A DNA stretch of 64,000 bases from Roseococcus thiosulfatophilus (GCF_017311575.1 NZ_JAFFQY010000011.1:186001-250000); one strand, 5' to 3'; positions 33,453 through 47,561 are shown, numbered from the stretch's first letter. A program made the numbers and translations. Notes: generated by a model from the sequence alone, not told the origin.

Positions 33453-35114
33453 ATGAGCGATTGGCGCGCCCGCGCGGGCACCGTCTTCACCCCCACCAAG
33501 CAGCCCGCCCAAGGGGCGCGCGGCATGGTCGTCACCAACCACCCGGCCGCGAGCGCCGCCGGCGCGCAGATGCTGGCCGAGGGCGGCACGGCGGTGGATG
33601 CGGCGGTGGCGAGCCTTCTGGCGCTGACGGTGGTGGAGCCCATGATGGTGGGCGTCTTCGGCGGCGGCCTCATGCACATCGCCGACCCCGATGGCCGGCA
33701 CGAGGTGCTGGACGGCATGGCCACCGCCCCCTTCGCCGCGCGGCCCGAGATGTTCGAGAACGCGCCGCCCACGGCGCAGACGGTCGGCGGGCGCAGCGTC
33801 TGCGTGCCGGCGAACCTGCTGGCCTGGGAGGCGGCGCTGGCCCGCCACGGCCGCTTCACGCTCGCCGATGTGGCCGAGCCCGCCATCCGCCTCGCGCGGC
33901 GGGGCTTCGCGGCCAGCGCCTATCTCAGCGAGTGCACGGCCGAGGTGGCGGTGGACCTCGCGCGCGATGCCGGCATGGCGCGCCTCTTCCTGCCCGACGG
34001 CAAGCCCATCGCCCCCGGCCAGCGCGTGGTGAACGCGGCGCTGGCCGAGACGCTGGAGGCCATCGCCAAGGAGGGTGCGGCCGCGCTGCACGAGGGCGAT
34101 GTGGGCAGCTCCTGCGTCATGGACCTGGCGCGCAAGGGCGGGATGATCTCGACCGATGACCTGGCGGCCGCCCGCGTCATCCCCCGCGCGCCCGTCCATG
34201 GCAGCTATCGCGGCGTGGAGGTCTGGGGCCCGCCGCCGCCCTCGGCCGGCGGCGTGCACGTGCTGCAGATGCTGAACATGGTGGAAGGCTTCGACCTCGC
34301 GGCCCAGGGCTTCGGCACGGCCGAGAGCCTGCACCTGATGGCCGAGGCCATGCGGATGGCTTTCGCCGACCGCGCCGTCGCCACCGCCGACCCGGAGTTC
34401 GTGCCGGTGCCCGTGGCCCGCCTCATCGCCAAGGACTACGCCGCCGAACGCCGCGCCCTCTTCGACCCCGCGCGCAGCCGCGCCTGGACGGCCGGCCTGA
34501 CGCCGGACCGCGAGAGCGCCAACACCACCCATGTGACCGTGGCGGATCACGAGGGGCGCATCGCCTGCTGCACGCACACCATCAACTCCCTGTTCGGCGC
34601 GCGCATCCTGCTGCGCGAGACGGGGCTGATCCCGAACAACTACATGGCGCTGTTCGACCCCGTGCCGGGTCGCGCGCAATCCATCGCGGCGGGCAAGCGC
34701 GTCACCACCTCCATGTCGCCCTTGATCCTGCGGCGCGGGGGCAAGCCCATCTTCGCGCTGGGCCTGCCGGGCGGCTTGCGGATCTTCCCCTCCACCTTCC
34801 AGGCGGTGGTGAACCTGCTGGACCATGGCATGTCGCTCCAGGAGGCGATGGAGGCGCCGCGCATCTGGACCAATGGCGGGCCGCTTGAGATGGAACCCGC
34901 CTTCGACGACGCCACCATCGCCGCGCTGCAAGCCCGCGGCCATGAGGTGCTGCGCCTGCCCCATGTGGCGGGCGGCATGTGCGGCATCGCCTTCCAGCCG
35001 GATGGCATGATGGAGGGCGCGGCCTGCTGGCGGGCCGATGGCGCGCCCGCGGCACTTTCGGGCGGCTGGGCGGCCTCCGGCGTGCGGTTCTGGCCGGATG
35101 CACGCCGCCACTGA
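33453..35114 (+). CDS. Gamma-glutamyltransferase-family protein (Ntn hydrolase)
   Basis: This 553-residue protein belongs to the GGT family. The autoprocessing site and nucleophile are Thr358 in NTTHVTVAD, so mature chains of about 357 and 196 residues are expected. Family features FGGGLMHI, PPPSAGG and the C-terminal TSMSPLILR are also visible. There is no signal peptide, so it may act in the cytosol like the acylase-type members rather than the periplasmic glutathione-degrading enzyme. The 3' end is near a D-aminopeptidase gene 18 bases on. The substrate is unknown. Confidence 0.87.
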   Translation: MSDWRARAGTVFTPTKQPAQGARGMVVTNHPAASAAGAQMLAEGGTAVDAAVASLLALTVVEPMMVGVFGGGLMHIADPDGRHEVLDGMATAPFAARPEMFENAPPTAQTVGGRSVCVPANLLAWEAALARHGRFTLADVAEPAIRLARRGFAASAYLSECTAEVAVDLARDAGMARLFLPDGKPIAPGQRVVNAALAETLEAIAKEGAAALHEGDVGSSCVMDLARKGGMISTDDLAAARVIPRAPVHGSYRGVEVWGPPPPSAGGVHVLQMLNMVEGFDLAAQGFGTAESLHLMAEAMRMAFADRAVATADPEFVPVPVARLIAKDYAAERRALFDPARSRAWTAGLTPDRESANTTHVTVADHEGRIACCTHTINSLFGARILLRETGLIPNNYMALFDPVPGRAQSIAAGKRVTTSMSPLILRRGGKPIFALGLPGGLRIFPSTFQAVVNLLDHGMSLQEAMEAPRIWTNGGPLEMEPAFDDATIAALQARGHEVLRLPHVAGGMCGIAFQPDGMMEGAACWRADGAPAALSGGWAASGVRFWPDARRH

Positions 35115-35132
35115 ATTGTGTACAGCAGCCGC

Positions 35133-36692
35133 ATGCCGAACCTGCACGCCCGCCTGAACCGATTCGTGGAGTCACTCCCGCACACCCATCCCGGGCCGGG
35201 CGGGGCCATCGCGGTGCTGCGCGCGGGCGAGGTGCTGGTGCGCCACGCCTGGGGCTTCGCCAATGCCGAGCGCCGCATCCCCTTCACGCCGCGCACCCTC
35301 TTCCGCATGTGCTCCATCACCAAGCAGTTCACCTGCGGCACGGTGCTGGAGGCGGTGGAGGATCTGTCCGCGCTGGACGCGCCCCTGCGCGCGCGCCTGC
35401 CGCTGCTGGAGGGGGCGGCCCCGTCCATCCTGGATCTCTGCCACAACCAGTCCGGCCTGCGGGACTATTGGGCCGTGGCCATGCTGCACGGCTCGCCCGC
35501 CGAGGCGCCCTTCGGCGATGTGGAGGCCGCGCGCGTCATCGGCGGCACGCGCAGCCTGCATTTCGCCCCCGGCACGCGCTATTCCTATGTGAACCAGAAT
35601 TTCCGCCTGCTGTCGGACCTGGTGGAGAACCACACCGGCCGCGGCTTCGCGGAATTGCTGCGCCGCTACATCTTCGACCGCGCGGGCATGGAGGGCGCCT
35701 TCCTCGCCGCCGACACCCGCGCCATGCCCGACGGTACCGAGGGCTATGAGGGCAACCCCGTCTCGGGCTTCCGCGCGGCCGAGAACCGCATCCTCTGGAC
35801 CGGCGATGCGGCGTTGGGCGCCACCTTGGACGACATGATCGCCTGGGAACGCTACATTGACGCCACGCGCGAGGCGCCGCGCGGCCTCTACAACCGCCTC
35901 TCTGCCCCCGTGCATTTCGCGGGCGGGGAAGAGGCGCCCTATGGGTTCGGCCTGGGCCGCGGCCGGGAATTCGGCATGGCGGTGACGGGCCATGGCGGCG
36001 CGCTGCGCGGCTGGCGCAGCCACCGCCTGCATGTGGCCGAGGCGCGCATCTCCGTGGTCGTCATGTTCAACCATTTCGCCGATGCCCAGGCCGCGGCGCT
36101 CGACGCGCTGGCCGCCGTGCTGGGCGAGGAACGCCCCCGCCCCGGCCCGCTGGAAGGCCCCGGCCCCGACTGGCTCGGCGCCTATCTGGAACCCGAGAGC
36201 GGGTTGGCCGTGCGGCTGGACGCGCCGGGCGGCGCCATCCGCCTGCGCTTCGGCCATGGGCCGGAGCGGCTGGAGATGCTGCCCGAGGGCGGCGCCACAA
36301 ATGGCCGCACCCGCCTCCGCCCTGCCGCCGACGGGCTCTGGATGGACCGCCCGCAGGAGAACATGTCCACCCGCCTCGAACCCCTGCGCGGCGAATCCCG
36401 CATGGACATCGAGGGCCGCTTCCGCTGCGAGGAACTCGACGCGGAACTCTGGGTGACCCAGGCCGGCGGCGCCCCCTATGGCGGCTTCTCGGGCTTCCTG
36501 GGCCAGGGGCGGATGGAATTGCTGGAACCCATCGGCCCCGATGTCTGGGCCCTGCCCTGCCCGCGCGCCCTGGACCACACGCCGCCCGGCGACTGGACGC
36601 TGCATTTCCGCCGTGATGGCGGCGGCGTGGCGACAGAGGTGGTGGTGGGCTGCTGGCTGGCGCGCGGGCTGCGCTACCGGCGCATCGGATAG
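35133..36692 (+). CDS. dap: D-aminopeptidase (S12 family)
   Basis: This 519-residue protein matches the Ochrobactrum anthropi D-aminopeptidase over its full length and three-domain layout: a beta-lactamase-like domain (1-330) plus two C-terminal barrels. The catalytic set is present: Ser61-x-x-Lys64 in SITK, Tyr152-x-Asn154 in YSYVN, and His287-Gly-Gly in GHGGALRGW. The enzyme releases N-terminal D-residues from peptides and acts on D-amino-acid amides. The ATG at 35133 is used; a GTG at 35118 is possible. It follows the GGT-family gene by 18 bases, so they are probably one unit. Confidence 0.88.
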   Translation: MPNLHARLNRFVESLPHTHPGPGGAIAVLRAGEVLVRHAWGFANAERRIPFTPRTLFRMCSITKQFTCGTVLEAVEDLSALDAPLRARLPLLEGAAPSILDLCHNQSGLRDYWAVAMLHGSPAEAPFGDVEAARVIGGTRSLHFAPGTRYSYVNQNFRLLSDLVENHTGRGFAELLRRYIFDRAGMEGAFLAADTRAMPDGTEGYEGNPVSGFRAAENRILWTGDAALGATLDDMIAWERYIDATREAPRGLYNRLSAPVHFAGGEEAPYGFGLGRGREFGMAVTGHGGALRGWRSHRLHVAEARISVVVMFNHFADAQAAALDALAAVLGEERPRPGPLEGPGPDWLGAYLEPESGLAVRLDAPGGAIRLRFGHGPERLEMLPEGGATNGRTRLRPAADGLWMDRPQENMSTRLEPLRGESRMDIEGRFRCEELDAELWVTQAGGAPYGGFSGFLGQGRMELLEPIGPDVWALPCPRALDHTPPGDWTLHFRRDGGGVATEVVVGCWLARGLRYRRIG

Positions 36693-36699
36693 GGCTTCC

Positions 36700-38448
36700 C
36701 TATTCGCTGAACTCCAGCACCAGCTGCGAACCCTGCGGCAGGGCGCGGGGCACGCAGGCATCGGCCTCGCGCGCGGCCAGCCACATGGCGAAGGCCTCCC
36801 TCGCATCATCCTCGCCGGCCGCGACGTCATGGGCCTTGGGGTCCCGCGCGGGGCGCGGCAGGGGCGCGCCGGCGTGACGGAGCAGGAGGCGCACGCGGTT
36901 GTCGGCGACGCGCATCTCGGCCTCCAGCTGCGCCACCCCGCGCGCGGCCAGGATCTCGCCCACCTCGATCGCGGCATGGCCGGCCGCCTCGGCCGTGGCG
37001 CGGCGCAGGCCGAAGGCGCCGGCCGAGGCGGTGACGAACCGGTCCAGCGCGCGCGGCGCGCTCTCGTCGAGGGTGATCACCGCCTCTGTCCGCCGCGTCA
37101 CCAACGGCAAGGTCAGCACATGCACGCCGAGGGAGACGAGGAAGCCCAGCGTCACCGGGCCCAGCAGCGCCGCGGGCAGCAGGGCCGCCAGATGCTCCCG
37201 CGCCAGCAGGTCCAGGAAGGCGGCGCTGAGGCCGAGGCCGACCACGCAGGTCCGTCGCTTGTCCAGCACGCGCCCCGCGATCTGCTGCACGCCCGAACCC
37301 AGCATGAAGCAGGCGATGAACAGCAGCATGGCCGCGGAGACCGGCGCGGGCAGCAGCAGCAGATGGCCGATGAGCCAGGGCGAACAGGCCAGCCCCACCA
37401 GGATGGCCAGGTTCACCCAGATGATGCGCCGCGACATCAGCCGGGTGGCGGCCGTGAGCCCGACGCCGCCGGCCGAGGTGGTGGCCACCATCCCCCCCAG
37501 CGCCCCGGCCGAGACCAGGCCCAGCGAGGTCGCGACGAAGGAGCGCTGCAGCGGCCCCGGGTCGGGCTTCAGCCAATCCGCGTTGCCCAGGCGCTGCAGC
37601 GTCAGCACATTGGCGAGCACGCCGGGCAGCAGCCCCACCGAGATCACGAGGAAGGCCAGGGTCACGTCCAGCCGAAACTCCGTCACCGGCGGGAACGCCA
37701 GCTGGGGAGGGGAGAAAAGCGGCTGCTCCCACAGCTCGGCCAGGATGGCCGAGGCCGGCGTCCATGCCGCGAGGGCGATGACGCTGCCCACGCCGCCCCC
37801 CAGCAGCAGGCCGAAGGAGGCGAAGCGCCAATTCGCCACATTGGCCACCACGATGCCCAGCAGCACCAGCACGGCGAAGCCGCTGACCCAGGGATCGGCC
37901 GGGCTGCGGAGGCCCATCTCGGCCGCCACGGGCAACAGGCTCATGCCCAGCACGAAGGAGACGACGCCCGCCACCTCCACCGGCAGGCGGCGCAGCAATC
38001 CGGGCAGCAGCAGCACGAGGGCGAGGCCGCCCAGCCCGGCCAGGATGATGGAGGGTGCCGCCTGGCCCGGGGTGAGGCTGAAGGCGGCCAGCCCCACATA
38101 GCTCGACATCGCGACCGGCGCGGGAATGCAGCTCAGCGGATAGCCCGACCCGATGGGCCCGCGCGACATCGTGTGCAGCGCCGTGGTCACGGCCATCGCG
38201 AGCAGGGTCAGCGACAGGAACTGGACCGTCGCCACCGCATCGAGGTCCAGCGCCCGCGCCACCGCCAGGGGCAGGAGGAGATAGACGGCCTGCACCGACA
38301 GATGCTGCAAGGCCAGCCCGACGGCGATGCCGGCCGGCACCGTGTCCGAGGGCGCGGCCAGAAGGTCCGGCGGCGGGCGGACACGATGGTCGCGGCGGCG
38401 GTCCATCCACGCCGGAAAGTGCAGCCGGCGACGCGCACGCCGTTTCAT
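36700..38448 (-). CDS. NCS2 xanthine/uracil permease with an extra C-terminal domain
   Basis: This is a protein of about 582 residues. Residues about 30-445 form an NCS2 (SLC23-like) nucleobase transporter core, with the helix-rich N-terminus [14 protein letters not shown] and the conserved region [18 protein letters not shown]. The last 130 residues are soluble and resemble a degenerate RsbW-type ATPase (helix [20 protein letters not shown], then a beta segment [18 protein letters not shown]). The substrate is probably a purine or pyrimidine. The start is uncertain: the ATG at 38448 is chosen, with another at 38463 and neither having a good ribosome binding site. It is divergent from glyQ. 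Confidence 0.8.
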   Translation of the reverse strand: MKRRARRRLHFPAWMDRRRDHRVRPPPDLLAAPSDTVPAGIAVGLALQHLSVQAVYLLLPLAVARALDLDAVATVQFLSLTLLAMAVTTALHTMSRGPIGSGYPLSCIPAPVAMSSYVGLAAFSLTPGQAAPSIILAGLGGLALVLLLPGLLRRLPVEVAGVVSFVLGMSLLPVAAEMGLRSPADPWVSGFAVLVLLGIVVANVANWRFASFGLLLGGGVGSVIALAAWTPASAILAELWEQPLFSPPQLAFPPVTEFRLDVTLAFLVISVGLLPGVLANVLTLQRLGNADWLKPDPGPLQRSFVATSLGLVSAGALGGMVATTSAGGVGLTAATRLMSRRIIWVNLAILVGLACSPWLIGHLLLLPAPVSAAMLLFIACFMLGSGVQQIAGRVLDKRRTCVVGLGLSAAFLDLLAREHLAALLPAALLGPVTLGFLVSLGVHVLTLPLVTRRTEAVITLDESAPRALDRFVTASAGAFGLRRATAEAAGHAAIEVGEILAARGVAQLEAEMRVADNRVRLLLRHAGAPLPRPARDPKAHDVAAGEDDAREAFAMWLAAREADACVPRALPQGSQLVLEFSE

Positions 38449-38583
38449 CGAAGTCACGCTCATGGACGATATGCTTGCGCTGATCTCCGTGAAAGGCGAG
38501 AGCAGAATAGGATTCGCGGCCACAACTTCCCGCTCTGCGAGGGGTTGAGTATGCTGCGCTGCAACGCCGTTGCCCGGATTGAA

Positions 38584-39446
<863 letters not shown>

Positions 39447-39447
<1 letters not shown>

Positions 39448-41593
39448 TGGCCGAGCTTCTGATCGAACTCGTCACCGAGGAAATTCCGGCGCGGATGCAG
39501 GCGCGGGCGGCCGACGACCTGTGCCGCCTCGCCGCCGCCGCCCTCGCGCCGCTGATGACGGTGGCGCCTCAGGGCTTCCACGGGCCGCGCCGCATCGGGC
39601 TGGTGGGCGAAATGGCGCTCTCGGCCGAGACGCCGGCCAAGGAGGAACGCGGGCCCCGCCTCGGCGCGCCCGAACAGGCGCTGGCCGGCTTCCTCAAGAA
39701 ACACAACGCGACGCGCGAGCAACTGGTCGAGCAGAACGGCTTCCTGGTGCTGGTGAAGCCCGGCGAGACCATCACCGCCGAGGCGCTGCTGGCCCGCGCC
39801 CTGCCGGACCTGCTGTGGTCCTTCCCCTGGCCCAAATCCATGCGCTGGGGCACCAGCCAATTGACCTGGGTGCGGCCCCTGCAACGGGTGCTCTGCCTGC
39901 TGGACGGGCGTTCGGTGCCGGTGGCGCTGGCGCGCGGCGAGGACGGCGCGCATGGGCTGGTGGGTGCGGCCATCAGCGAGGGCCATCGCGTCCATGCGCC
40001 CGGCCCCTTCCCCGTGACCTCGGCCGCCGAGCACGAGGCGGAATTGCGCGAACGCTTCGTGCTGCGCGACGCGGGCGCGCGCATGGCCGTGATCCGCGAG
40101 GGCATCACGGCGCTCGCCGCCGCGGAGGGGCTGGAGGTGGTGCCCGATGAAGGCCTGCTGGCCGAGGTGGCGGGCCTGGTCGAATGGCCCGTGCCGCTGC
40201 TGGGCCGCATTGACGACGCCTTCATGGACCTGCCGCCCGAGGTGATGCGGACCTCCATGCGCGTGAACCAGCGCTACTTCGCGCTGCGCCACCCGGACGG
40301 CCGCGCCGCGCCGCGCTTCGCGCTGGTGGCGAACATCGCGGCCAGCGATGGCGGGGCCGCGCTGGTGGCGGGCAATGAGCGCGTGCTGCGCGCGCGCCTG
40401 TCCGATGCGCGCTTCTTCTGGGACCAGGACCGCAAGCAGAAGCTGGAAGATTTTTTGCCGAAGCTGGAGGACGTGACCTTCCACGCCAAGCTCGGCACGC
40501 AGCGGCAGCGGGTGGAGCGGCTGGTGCGGCTGGCGGGGCACCTGGCGCCGCTGGTGGGCGCCGATGTGGCGCTGGCCGAGCGCGCGGCGCTGCTGTGCAA
40601 GGCGGATTTGGCCTCGGGCATGGTGGGCGAATTTCCAGAGCTTCAGGGCGTCATGGGCGGCTACTACGCCCGCGCTCAGGGGGAGGATGCGCGGGTGGCC
40701 GACGCCATCGCGCAGCATTACCGCCCGCTGGGCCCGACCGATGCGGTGCCGACGGAGCCCGTGGCGGTCGCGGTGGCGCTGGCGGACAAGCTGGACCAGC
40801 TGGCGGGCTTCTTCGCGGTGGATGAGCGGCCGACGGGCTCGGGCGACCCCTATGCGCTGCGGCGGGCGGCGCTGGGGGTGATCCGGATGGTGCGGGAGAA
40901 TGGGCTGCGGCTGAACCTCGCTGATGTGATGGGCGAGGCCTTCTTCGGCTTCCCCCAATCCACCGGCACCACCGCCCGCCCGGAATTCGGCATGTCCGTC
41001 GCCACCGAGCGGATGAAGGCGGGCGCGCCCCCCGAGGGCCGGCACCCGCCCATGGTCGCGGCCTTCGCGGGCGGCGTGCTCGACTTCCTGCTGGACCGCC
41101 TCCGCGTCCAGCTCCGCGCCGAGGGTGCCCGCCACGACCTCGTGGCCGCCTCCATCGGGGAGGATGACGACATCACCCGCATCCTTTCCCGCGCGGCGGC
41201 GTTGCAATCCCTGATGGACACCGAAGCCGGGAAAAACCTGCTCGCGGCCTATAAGCGCGCGCAAAACATCCTCCGCATCGAGGACAAGAAGGACGGGCCC
41301 CACCAGGGCCCGGTGGACGAGGCCGCGCTGGAGGCGCCGGAGGAACGCGCGCTGAACGCGGCGCTGACCCAGGCCGAGGGGGCCGTAAAGGCCGCCCTCG
41401 CGGCAGAGGACTTCCCCGCCGCCATGGCGGCCCTGGCCGCGCTTCGCGCCCCCACCGATGATTTCTTCGAGAAGACGCTGGTCAATGACCCCGCCTTCCG
41501 GAAAAACCGTTTACGGCTACTCTCAAGGCTGCGCTCGGCCATGGACCGCGTGGCCGACCTGTCGAAAATCGAAGCTCAAGGGAACATGTCCGC

Positions 41594-41597
<4 letters not shown>
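39447..41597 (+). CDS. glyS: Glycyl-tRNA synthetase beta subunit
   Basis: This 716-residue beta subunit pairs with GlyQ and supplies tRNA-binding and anticodon-recognition domains. The typical N-terminus [21 protein letters not shown] is present, with [10 protein letters not shown] and [13 protein letters not shown] further on. The C-terminal helical region shows YKRAQNIL, as in the family. The stop overlaps the ppdK start as ATGA, so the three genes form one unit. Confidence 0.95.
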
Positions 41598-44266
<2,669 letters not shown>

Positions 44267-44275
44267 GGGGGCGCT

Positions 44276-44300
44276 GCGGGGAGGGCGCCGCCCTCCCCGC
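44276..44300 (+). terminator. Hairpin terminator candidate after ppdK
   Basis: A perfect 10-bp stem GCGGGGAGGG/CCCTCCCCGC with the loop CGCCG begins nine bases after the ppdK stop. A second tight hairpin, CCGAGGGCC/GGCCCTCGG, follows at 44311-44330. There is no T-run. Confidence 0.55.
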
Positions 44301-44335
44301 ACCCCTCCCGCCGAGGGCCCAGGCCCTCGGAACCC

Positions 44336-44431
44336 TTTGACTTAATGGGTATTCGGAGGGAGGGGCATAGCGTGCCCTGGATCGAACGCGCACCCGTGAC
44401 GCCCCTCCCTCCGAATACCCACTGAATCGAA
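44336..44431. repeat. Long inverted repeat
   Basis: Perfect 21-base arms TGGGTATTCGGAGGGAGGGGC (44346-44366) and their reverse complement (44401-44421) enclose 34 bases. Weaker pairing extends about ten bases further out (44336-44345 with 44422-44431). The spacer holds no gene. It lies between ppdK and the convergent amidohydrolase, among other GC-rich hairpins such as GGGGCC(CAC)GGCCCC-type at 44440-44456. Confidence 0.7.
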
Positions 44432-44501
44432 CGGGGTCAGGGGCCCACGGCCCCTGGCGGGGGTGGTCTGGCGGGGGCGGCAGCCCCTGCCAGCGCGCCC
44501 C

Positions 44502-46019
44502 TCAGACCCCCGACCCCGGCGCGTCGCAGAGGTAGCGGTTCAGGTGGTAGGGCTGGGCGGCCAGGCCGGGGCAGAAGCTCGACACCACGGGTTCCAGCTT
44601 GTCGTAGAGGTGGCGCATGGCGGTGCTGGCTTCCTCCAGGCGGGCGCGGGCGGCCTCGGCCTGGGCAGCCAGTTTGGCGATGTCGAGCTTCGTGTGCCTG
44701 CGGTCATAGTAGACGAAGTCGCCGCCGATCATGACGTGGCGCACCCCGGTCGCGTCCTCGGCATGGACGATCTGGTTGACCGTCCAGTTGTGCGGAATCC
44801 AGGAGAGGCTGTTCAGGTCCAGGAAGACGATGTCCGCCTTCATCCCCGGCGCGATGGCGCCGACATCGGTGAAGCCCAGCGCGCGGGCCGAGCCCTGGGT
44901 GCCGGCCTTGTAGACCTCCTCCACGCTGGCCCAGGTGCGGGGGTCCGGGGACTGCACCTTGCTGACCATGGAGGCGTAGCGCAGCGCCTCATACATGTTC
45001 CCGTTGTCGGAGCAGTTCACGCCATCCGTGCCGATGCCGACATTCACGCCGAGATCCAGCGCGCGGCGCAGCCGGAACATCCCGTTGCCCAGGCGCATGT
45101 TGGAACCCGGGTTGTGCGCCAGCGCGCCGCCGCGGTCGCGCATCAGCTTCAGGTCGTCATCATCGAGCCAGATGGCATGGGCCGCGGTGAAGTTCTCATC
45201 CACCAGGCCGAGGTGGTCCATGTGCTGCAGCAGGGTGCGCCCATAGCGCTTGATGCCGGTGATGGCCTGCACCTTGCTTTCGCCCACATGGCTGTGCAGC
45301 CCCACGCCGTGGTCCTTGGCCAGCTTCATGCACCCACACAGGAAGGCGTCGGAGCAGTGGTGCGGGATTGTGGGGGCGACGGCCGCGCGGATGTCCGCGG
45401 CATTCCAGCGCCAGTTCTTCAGGATGCCGGACATGGCGGCCAGCGTTTCCTCGGCCGGGCGCAGGCGCAGCGCCTCCACATCCTTCTGCAGGCCAGGTGG
45501 CAGGGCCTCCATCAGGCCGGGGATCGCTTCATACATGGTGCGGTCGGCCACCATGGGCGCGACGACGGCGCGCATGCCCACCTCCGCATAGGCCTCGGCC
45601 ACGGCATCCAGCCCCTCGCGCGAGGGCAGCGGGAATTCGTAATAGAGGTCATAGGCCGCGGTGCAGCCCTTCGCCACCATCTCGGCCGCGCAGATGAGGG
45701 TGGAGAGCTTCTTGTCTTCGAGGTTGCGCCCGCCCGAGATCCAGGGGCCGGCGGCCAGGAGCAGTTCCAACGTCCACTTGTCGCCCTGCCCGCGCGCCAG
45801 GCCGCCATGGCCGTGGGTGTGCGCGTTGATGAGGCCGGGGTGGATCACCATGCCGGCCGCGTCCACCACCTCGGCGCCCTCGGGGGCCGCCAGGCCCACG
45901 CCCACCTCGCGGATCACGCCGTCCTGGATCAGCACATCGGTCGGTTCGGCGCGGCGCAGGGCAGGGTCGGCCAGGCGCGCGCCGCGGATGATGGTGAAGC
46001 CGGGTTTCATGGTGGCCAT
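44502..46019 (-). CDS. Amidohydrolase-family deaminase-like protein (Atz/Trz/SsnA type)
   Basis: This is a 505-residue metal-dependent hydrolase. Metal-site motifs appear in order: NAHTHGHGG (H-x-H), GLHSHVGES, AAHAIWLDD and GIGTDGVN (late Asp). The flanking composite beta domains (MKPGFTIIRGARL at the start, GVRHVMIGGDFVYYDRR near the end) fit the family. Relatives deaminate 8-oxoguanine, triazines, guanine or pterins. Here it is the last gene of an ABC importer operon, so it probably acts on the imported compound. The ATG at 46019 has GAGGAA upstream; in-frame extension into the permease gene is not real. Confidence 0.85.
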   Translation of the reverse strand: MATMKPGFTIIRGARLADPALRRAEPTDVLIQDGVIREVGVGLAAPEGAEVVDAAGMVIHPGLINAHTHGHGGLARGQGDKWTLELLLAAGPWISGGRNLEDKKLSTLICAAEMVAKGCTAAYDLYYEFPLPSREGLDAVAEAYAEVGMRAVVAPMVADRTMYEAIPGLMEALPPGLQKDVEALRLRPAEETLAAMSGILKNWRWNAADIRAAVAPTIPHHCSDAFLCGCMKLAKDHGVGLHSHVGESKVQAITGIKRYGRTLLQHMDHLGLVDENFTAAHAIWLDDDDLKLMRDRGGALAHNPGSNMRLGNGMFRLRRALDLGVNVGIGTDGVNCSDNGNMYEALRYASMVSKVQSPDPRTWASVEEVYKAGTQGSARALGFTDVGAIAPGMKADIVFLDLNSLSWIPHNWTVNQIVHAEDATGVRHVMIGGDFVYYDRRHTKLDIAKLAAQAEAARARLEEASTAMRHLYDKLEPVVSSFCPGLAAQPYHLNRYLCDAPGSGV

Positions 46020-46030
46020 GCTGCGTTTCC

Positions 46031-46798
46031 TCAGGCGGCGGGGATGTTGGTCTGGCTGGAGCTGGACCAGGGGAAGAGTATGCGCTCCATCAGCCCCACA
46101 AGGGCAAACAGCGTCATCCCCATCAGGGCCAGGATGACGACGGCGGCGAAGGCGAGCGGCGTGCGGAAGAAGGCCATGGAGGTCTGGATCAGGTAGCCCA
46201 GCCCCGCATCGGCCCCCACGAATTCGGCCACGACCGCGCCCACCACGGAAAGTGCGGCCGCCACCTTCAGCCCGCCGAAGACAAAGGGCACGGCATAGGG
46301 CAGCCGGATGCGCAGCATCTGCTGCACCCGCCCCGCGCGGCAGGCCCGGCCGAGTTCGATGAGTTCGGGCGGCGCCGCCAGCAGCCCCGCGACACTCGCC
46401 ACCACCAGCGGGAAGAAGGCGACGAGGAAGGTCACGATCACGCGCGGCACCTCGTTGGCGCCCAGCGCCACGATCAGGATGGGCGCCAGCGCCACCTTCG
46501 GAATGGACTGCGTGATGACCAGCAGCGGATAGATGGCCGCCGAGATCACCGGCGAGGAGGCGATCGCCATCGCCAGCGGCAGCGAGATCAGCACCGCCGC
46601 CGCGAAGCCCAGCAGCACCGTCTGCAAGGTGGCCAGCGTGTGGTTCAGGATGGCGCCGCGGATGGTCCAGGCCTCGGAGGCGATGACGCTCGGCGCCGGC
46701 AGCAGGAATTCGCGGATGCCGAAGGCCTGCACGCTGCCCTCCCACAGCACGAAGAGCAGGATCACGGCGATGGGGCCGGAGAGATTAGGCCGCGCCAT
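46031..46798 (-). CDS. ABC transporter permease (BPD type)
   Basis: This 255-residue inner-membrane permease has about six helices. The EAA-like coupling loop lies around ELGRACRAGRVQQMLRIRLP. It is encoded between the ATPase (overlapping by 14 bases) and the amidohydrolase (11 bases on), forming one minus-strand operon. Its substrate is set by the receptor at 47558-48529. Confidence 0.92.
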   Translation of the reverse strand: MARPNLSGPIAVILLFVLWEGSVQAFGIREFLLPAPSVIASEAWTIRGAILNHTLATLQTVLLGFAAAVLISLPLAMAIASSPVISAAIYPLLVITQSIPKVALAPILIVALGANEVPRVIVTFLVAFFPLVVASVAGLLAAPPELIELGRACRAGRVQQMLRIRLPYAVPFVFGGLKVAAALSVVGAVVAEFVGADAGLGYLIQTSMAFFRTPLAFAAVVILALMGMTLFALVGLMERILFPWSSSSQTNIPAA

Positions 46799-47561
46799 GG
46801 GCCACCTCCTTCTTCGCGTAGATCAGGGCGCGGATGCGCTGGGCGGCCTCGTGGAACTGGGGTGTGCCCTCCTGCGCGAAGTCGCGCGGGCGGGGCAGCC
46901 CCACCTCGATGATGTCCGCGATCCGGCCCGGGCGGGGGCTCATCACCACCACGCGGTCGGCCAGCAGCACGGCCTCGCTGATGGAGTGCGTCACGAACAG
47001 CACCGCGGCCCCCGTCTCGGCCCAGATGCGCAGAAGTTCGATGGACATCTCCTCGCGCGTCAGCGCGTCCAGCGCGCCGAAGGGCTCGTCCATCAGCAAC
47101 ACGCGGGGCTGTTGCAGCAGGGCGCGGCAGATGGCGACGCGCTGCTGCATGCCGCCCGACAACTCGCGCGGCAGCTTGGTCTCGAAGCCCGCCAGGCCCG
47201 CCTTCGCCAGCAGGGCGCGCGCATCCTCCTCGGTGCGCGAGGTGGCCTTGCCCATCAGCCGCAGCGGGAAGGTCACGTTGCGCAGCACATCGGCCCAGGG
47301 CAGCAGGGTGGGCGCCTGGAAGACCATGGCGGTGTCGGCGCGCGGCTCGGTCACCAGCTCGCCCCCTACCTCGACGCGGCCGAGGCTGACGGGCACCAGC
47401 CCCGCCACCAGCCGCAGCAGCGTGGACTTGCCGCAGCCCGATGCGCCCACGATGGCCACGAACTCGCCAGGGGCCACGCGCAGCGTGATGTCCGACAGCG
47501 CCTCCACGCGGCCGCCATCGCGGCCGCGGAAGGTCTTGCCCACGCCCGAGAGCAGGATCAC
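46785..47561 (-). CDS. ABC transporter ATP-binding protein
   Basis: This is a 258-residue nitrate/sulfonate/taurine-type ATPase. The Walker A GASGCGKST, the signature LSGGMQQR and Walker B VLLMDEP are all present. Its GTG start at 47561 overlaps the receptor stop as GTGA, and its 3' end overlaps the permease start. The switch histidine lies in FVTHSISEA. Confidence 0.93.
   Translation of the reverse strand: MILLSGVGKTFRGRDGGRVEALSDITLRVAPGEFVAIVGASGCGKSTLLRLVAGLVPVSLGRVEVGGELVTEPRADTAMVFQAPTLLPWADVLRNVTFPLRLMGKATSRTEEDARALLAKAGLAGFETKLPRELSGGMQQRVAICRALLQQPRVLLMDEPFGALDALTREEMSIELLRIWAETGAAVLFVTHSISEAVLLADRVVVMSPRPGRIADIIEVGLPRPRDFAQEGTPQFHEAAQRIRALIYAKKEVAHGAA

Noticed and set aside
31797-35147. 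Reverse-strand open frame of over 1100 codons opposite the TTC38-like and GGT genes
   Set aside because: Its composition (His, Gly, Arg, Ala-rich) is that of an antisense shadow of GC-rich genes. The plus-strand genes have clear family motifs and catalytic residues.
44370-44400. Possible tRNA T-arm-like sequence in the spacer of the long inverted repeat
   Set aside because: Only a GTTCGATCC-like stretch on the minus strand matches; no acceptor, D or anticodon stem can be built around it.
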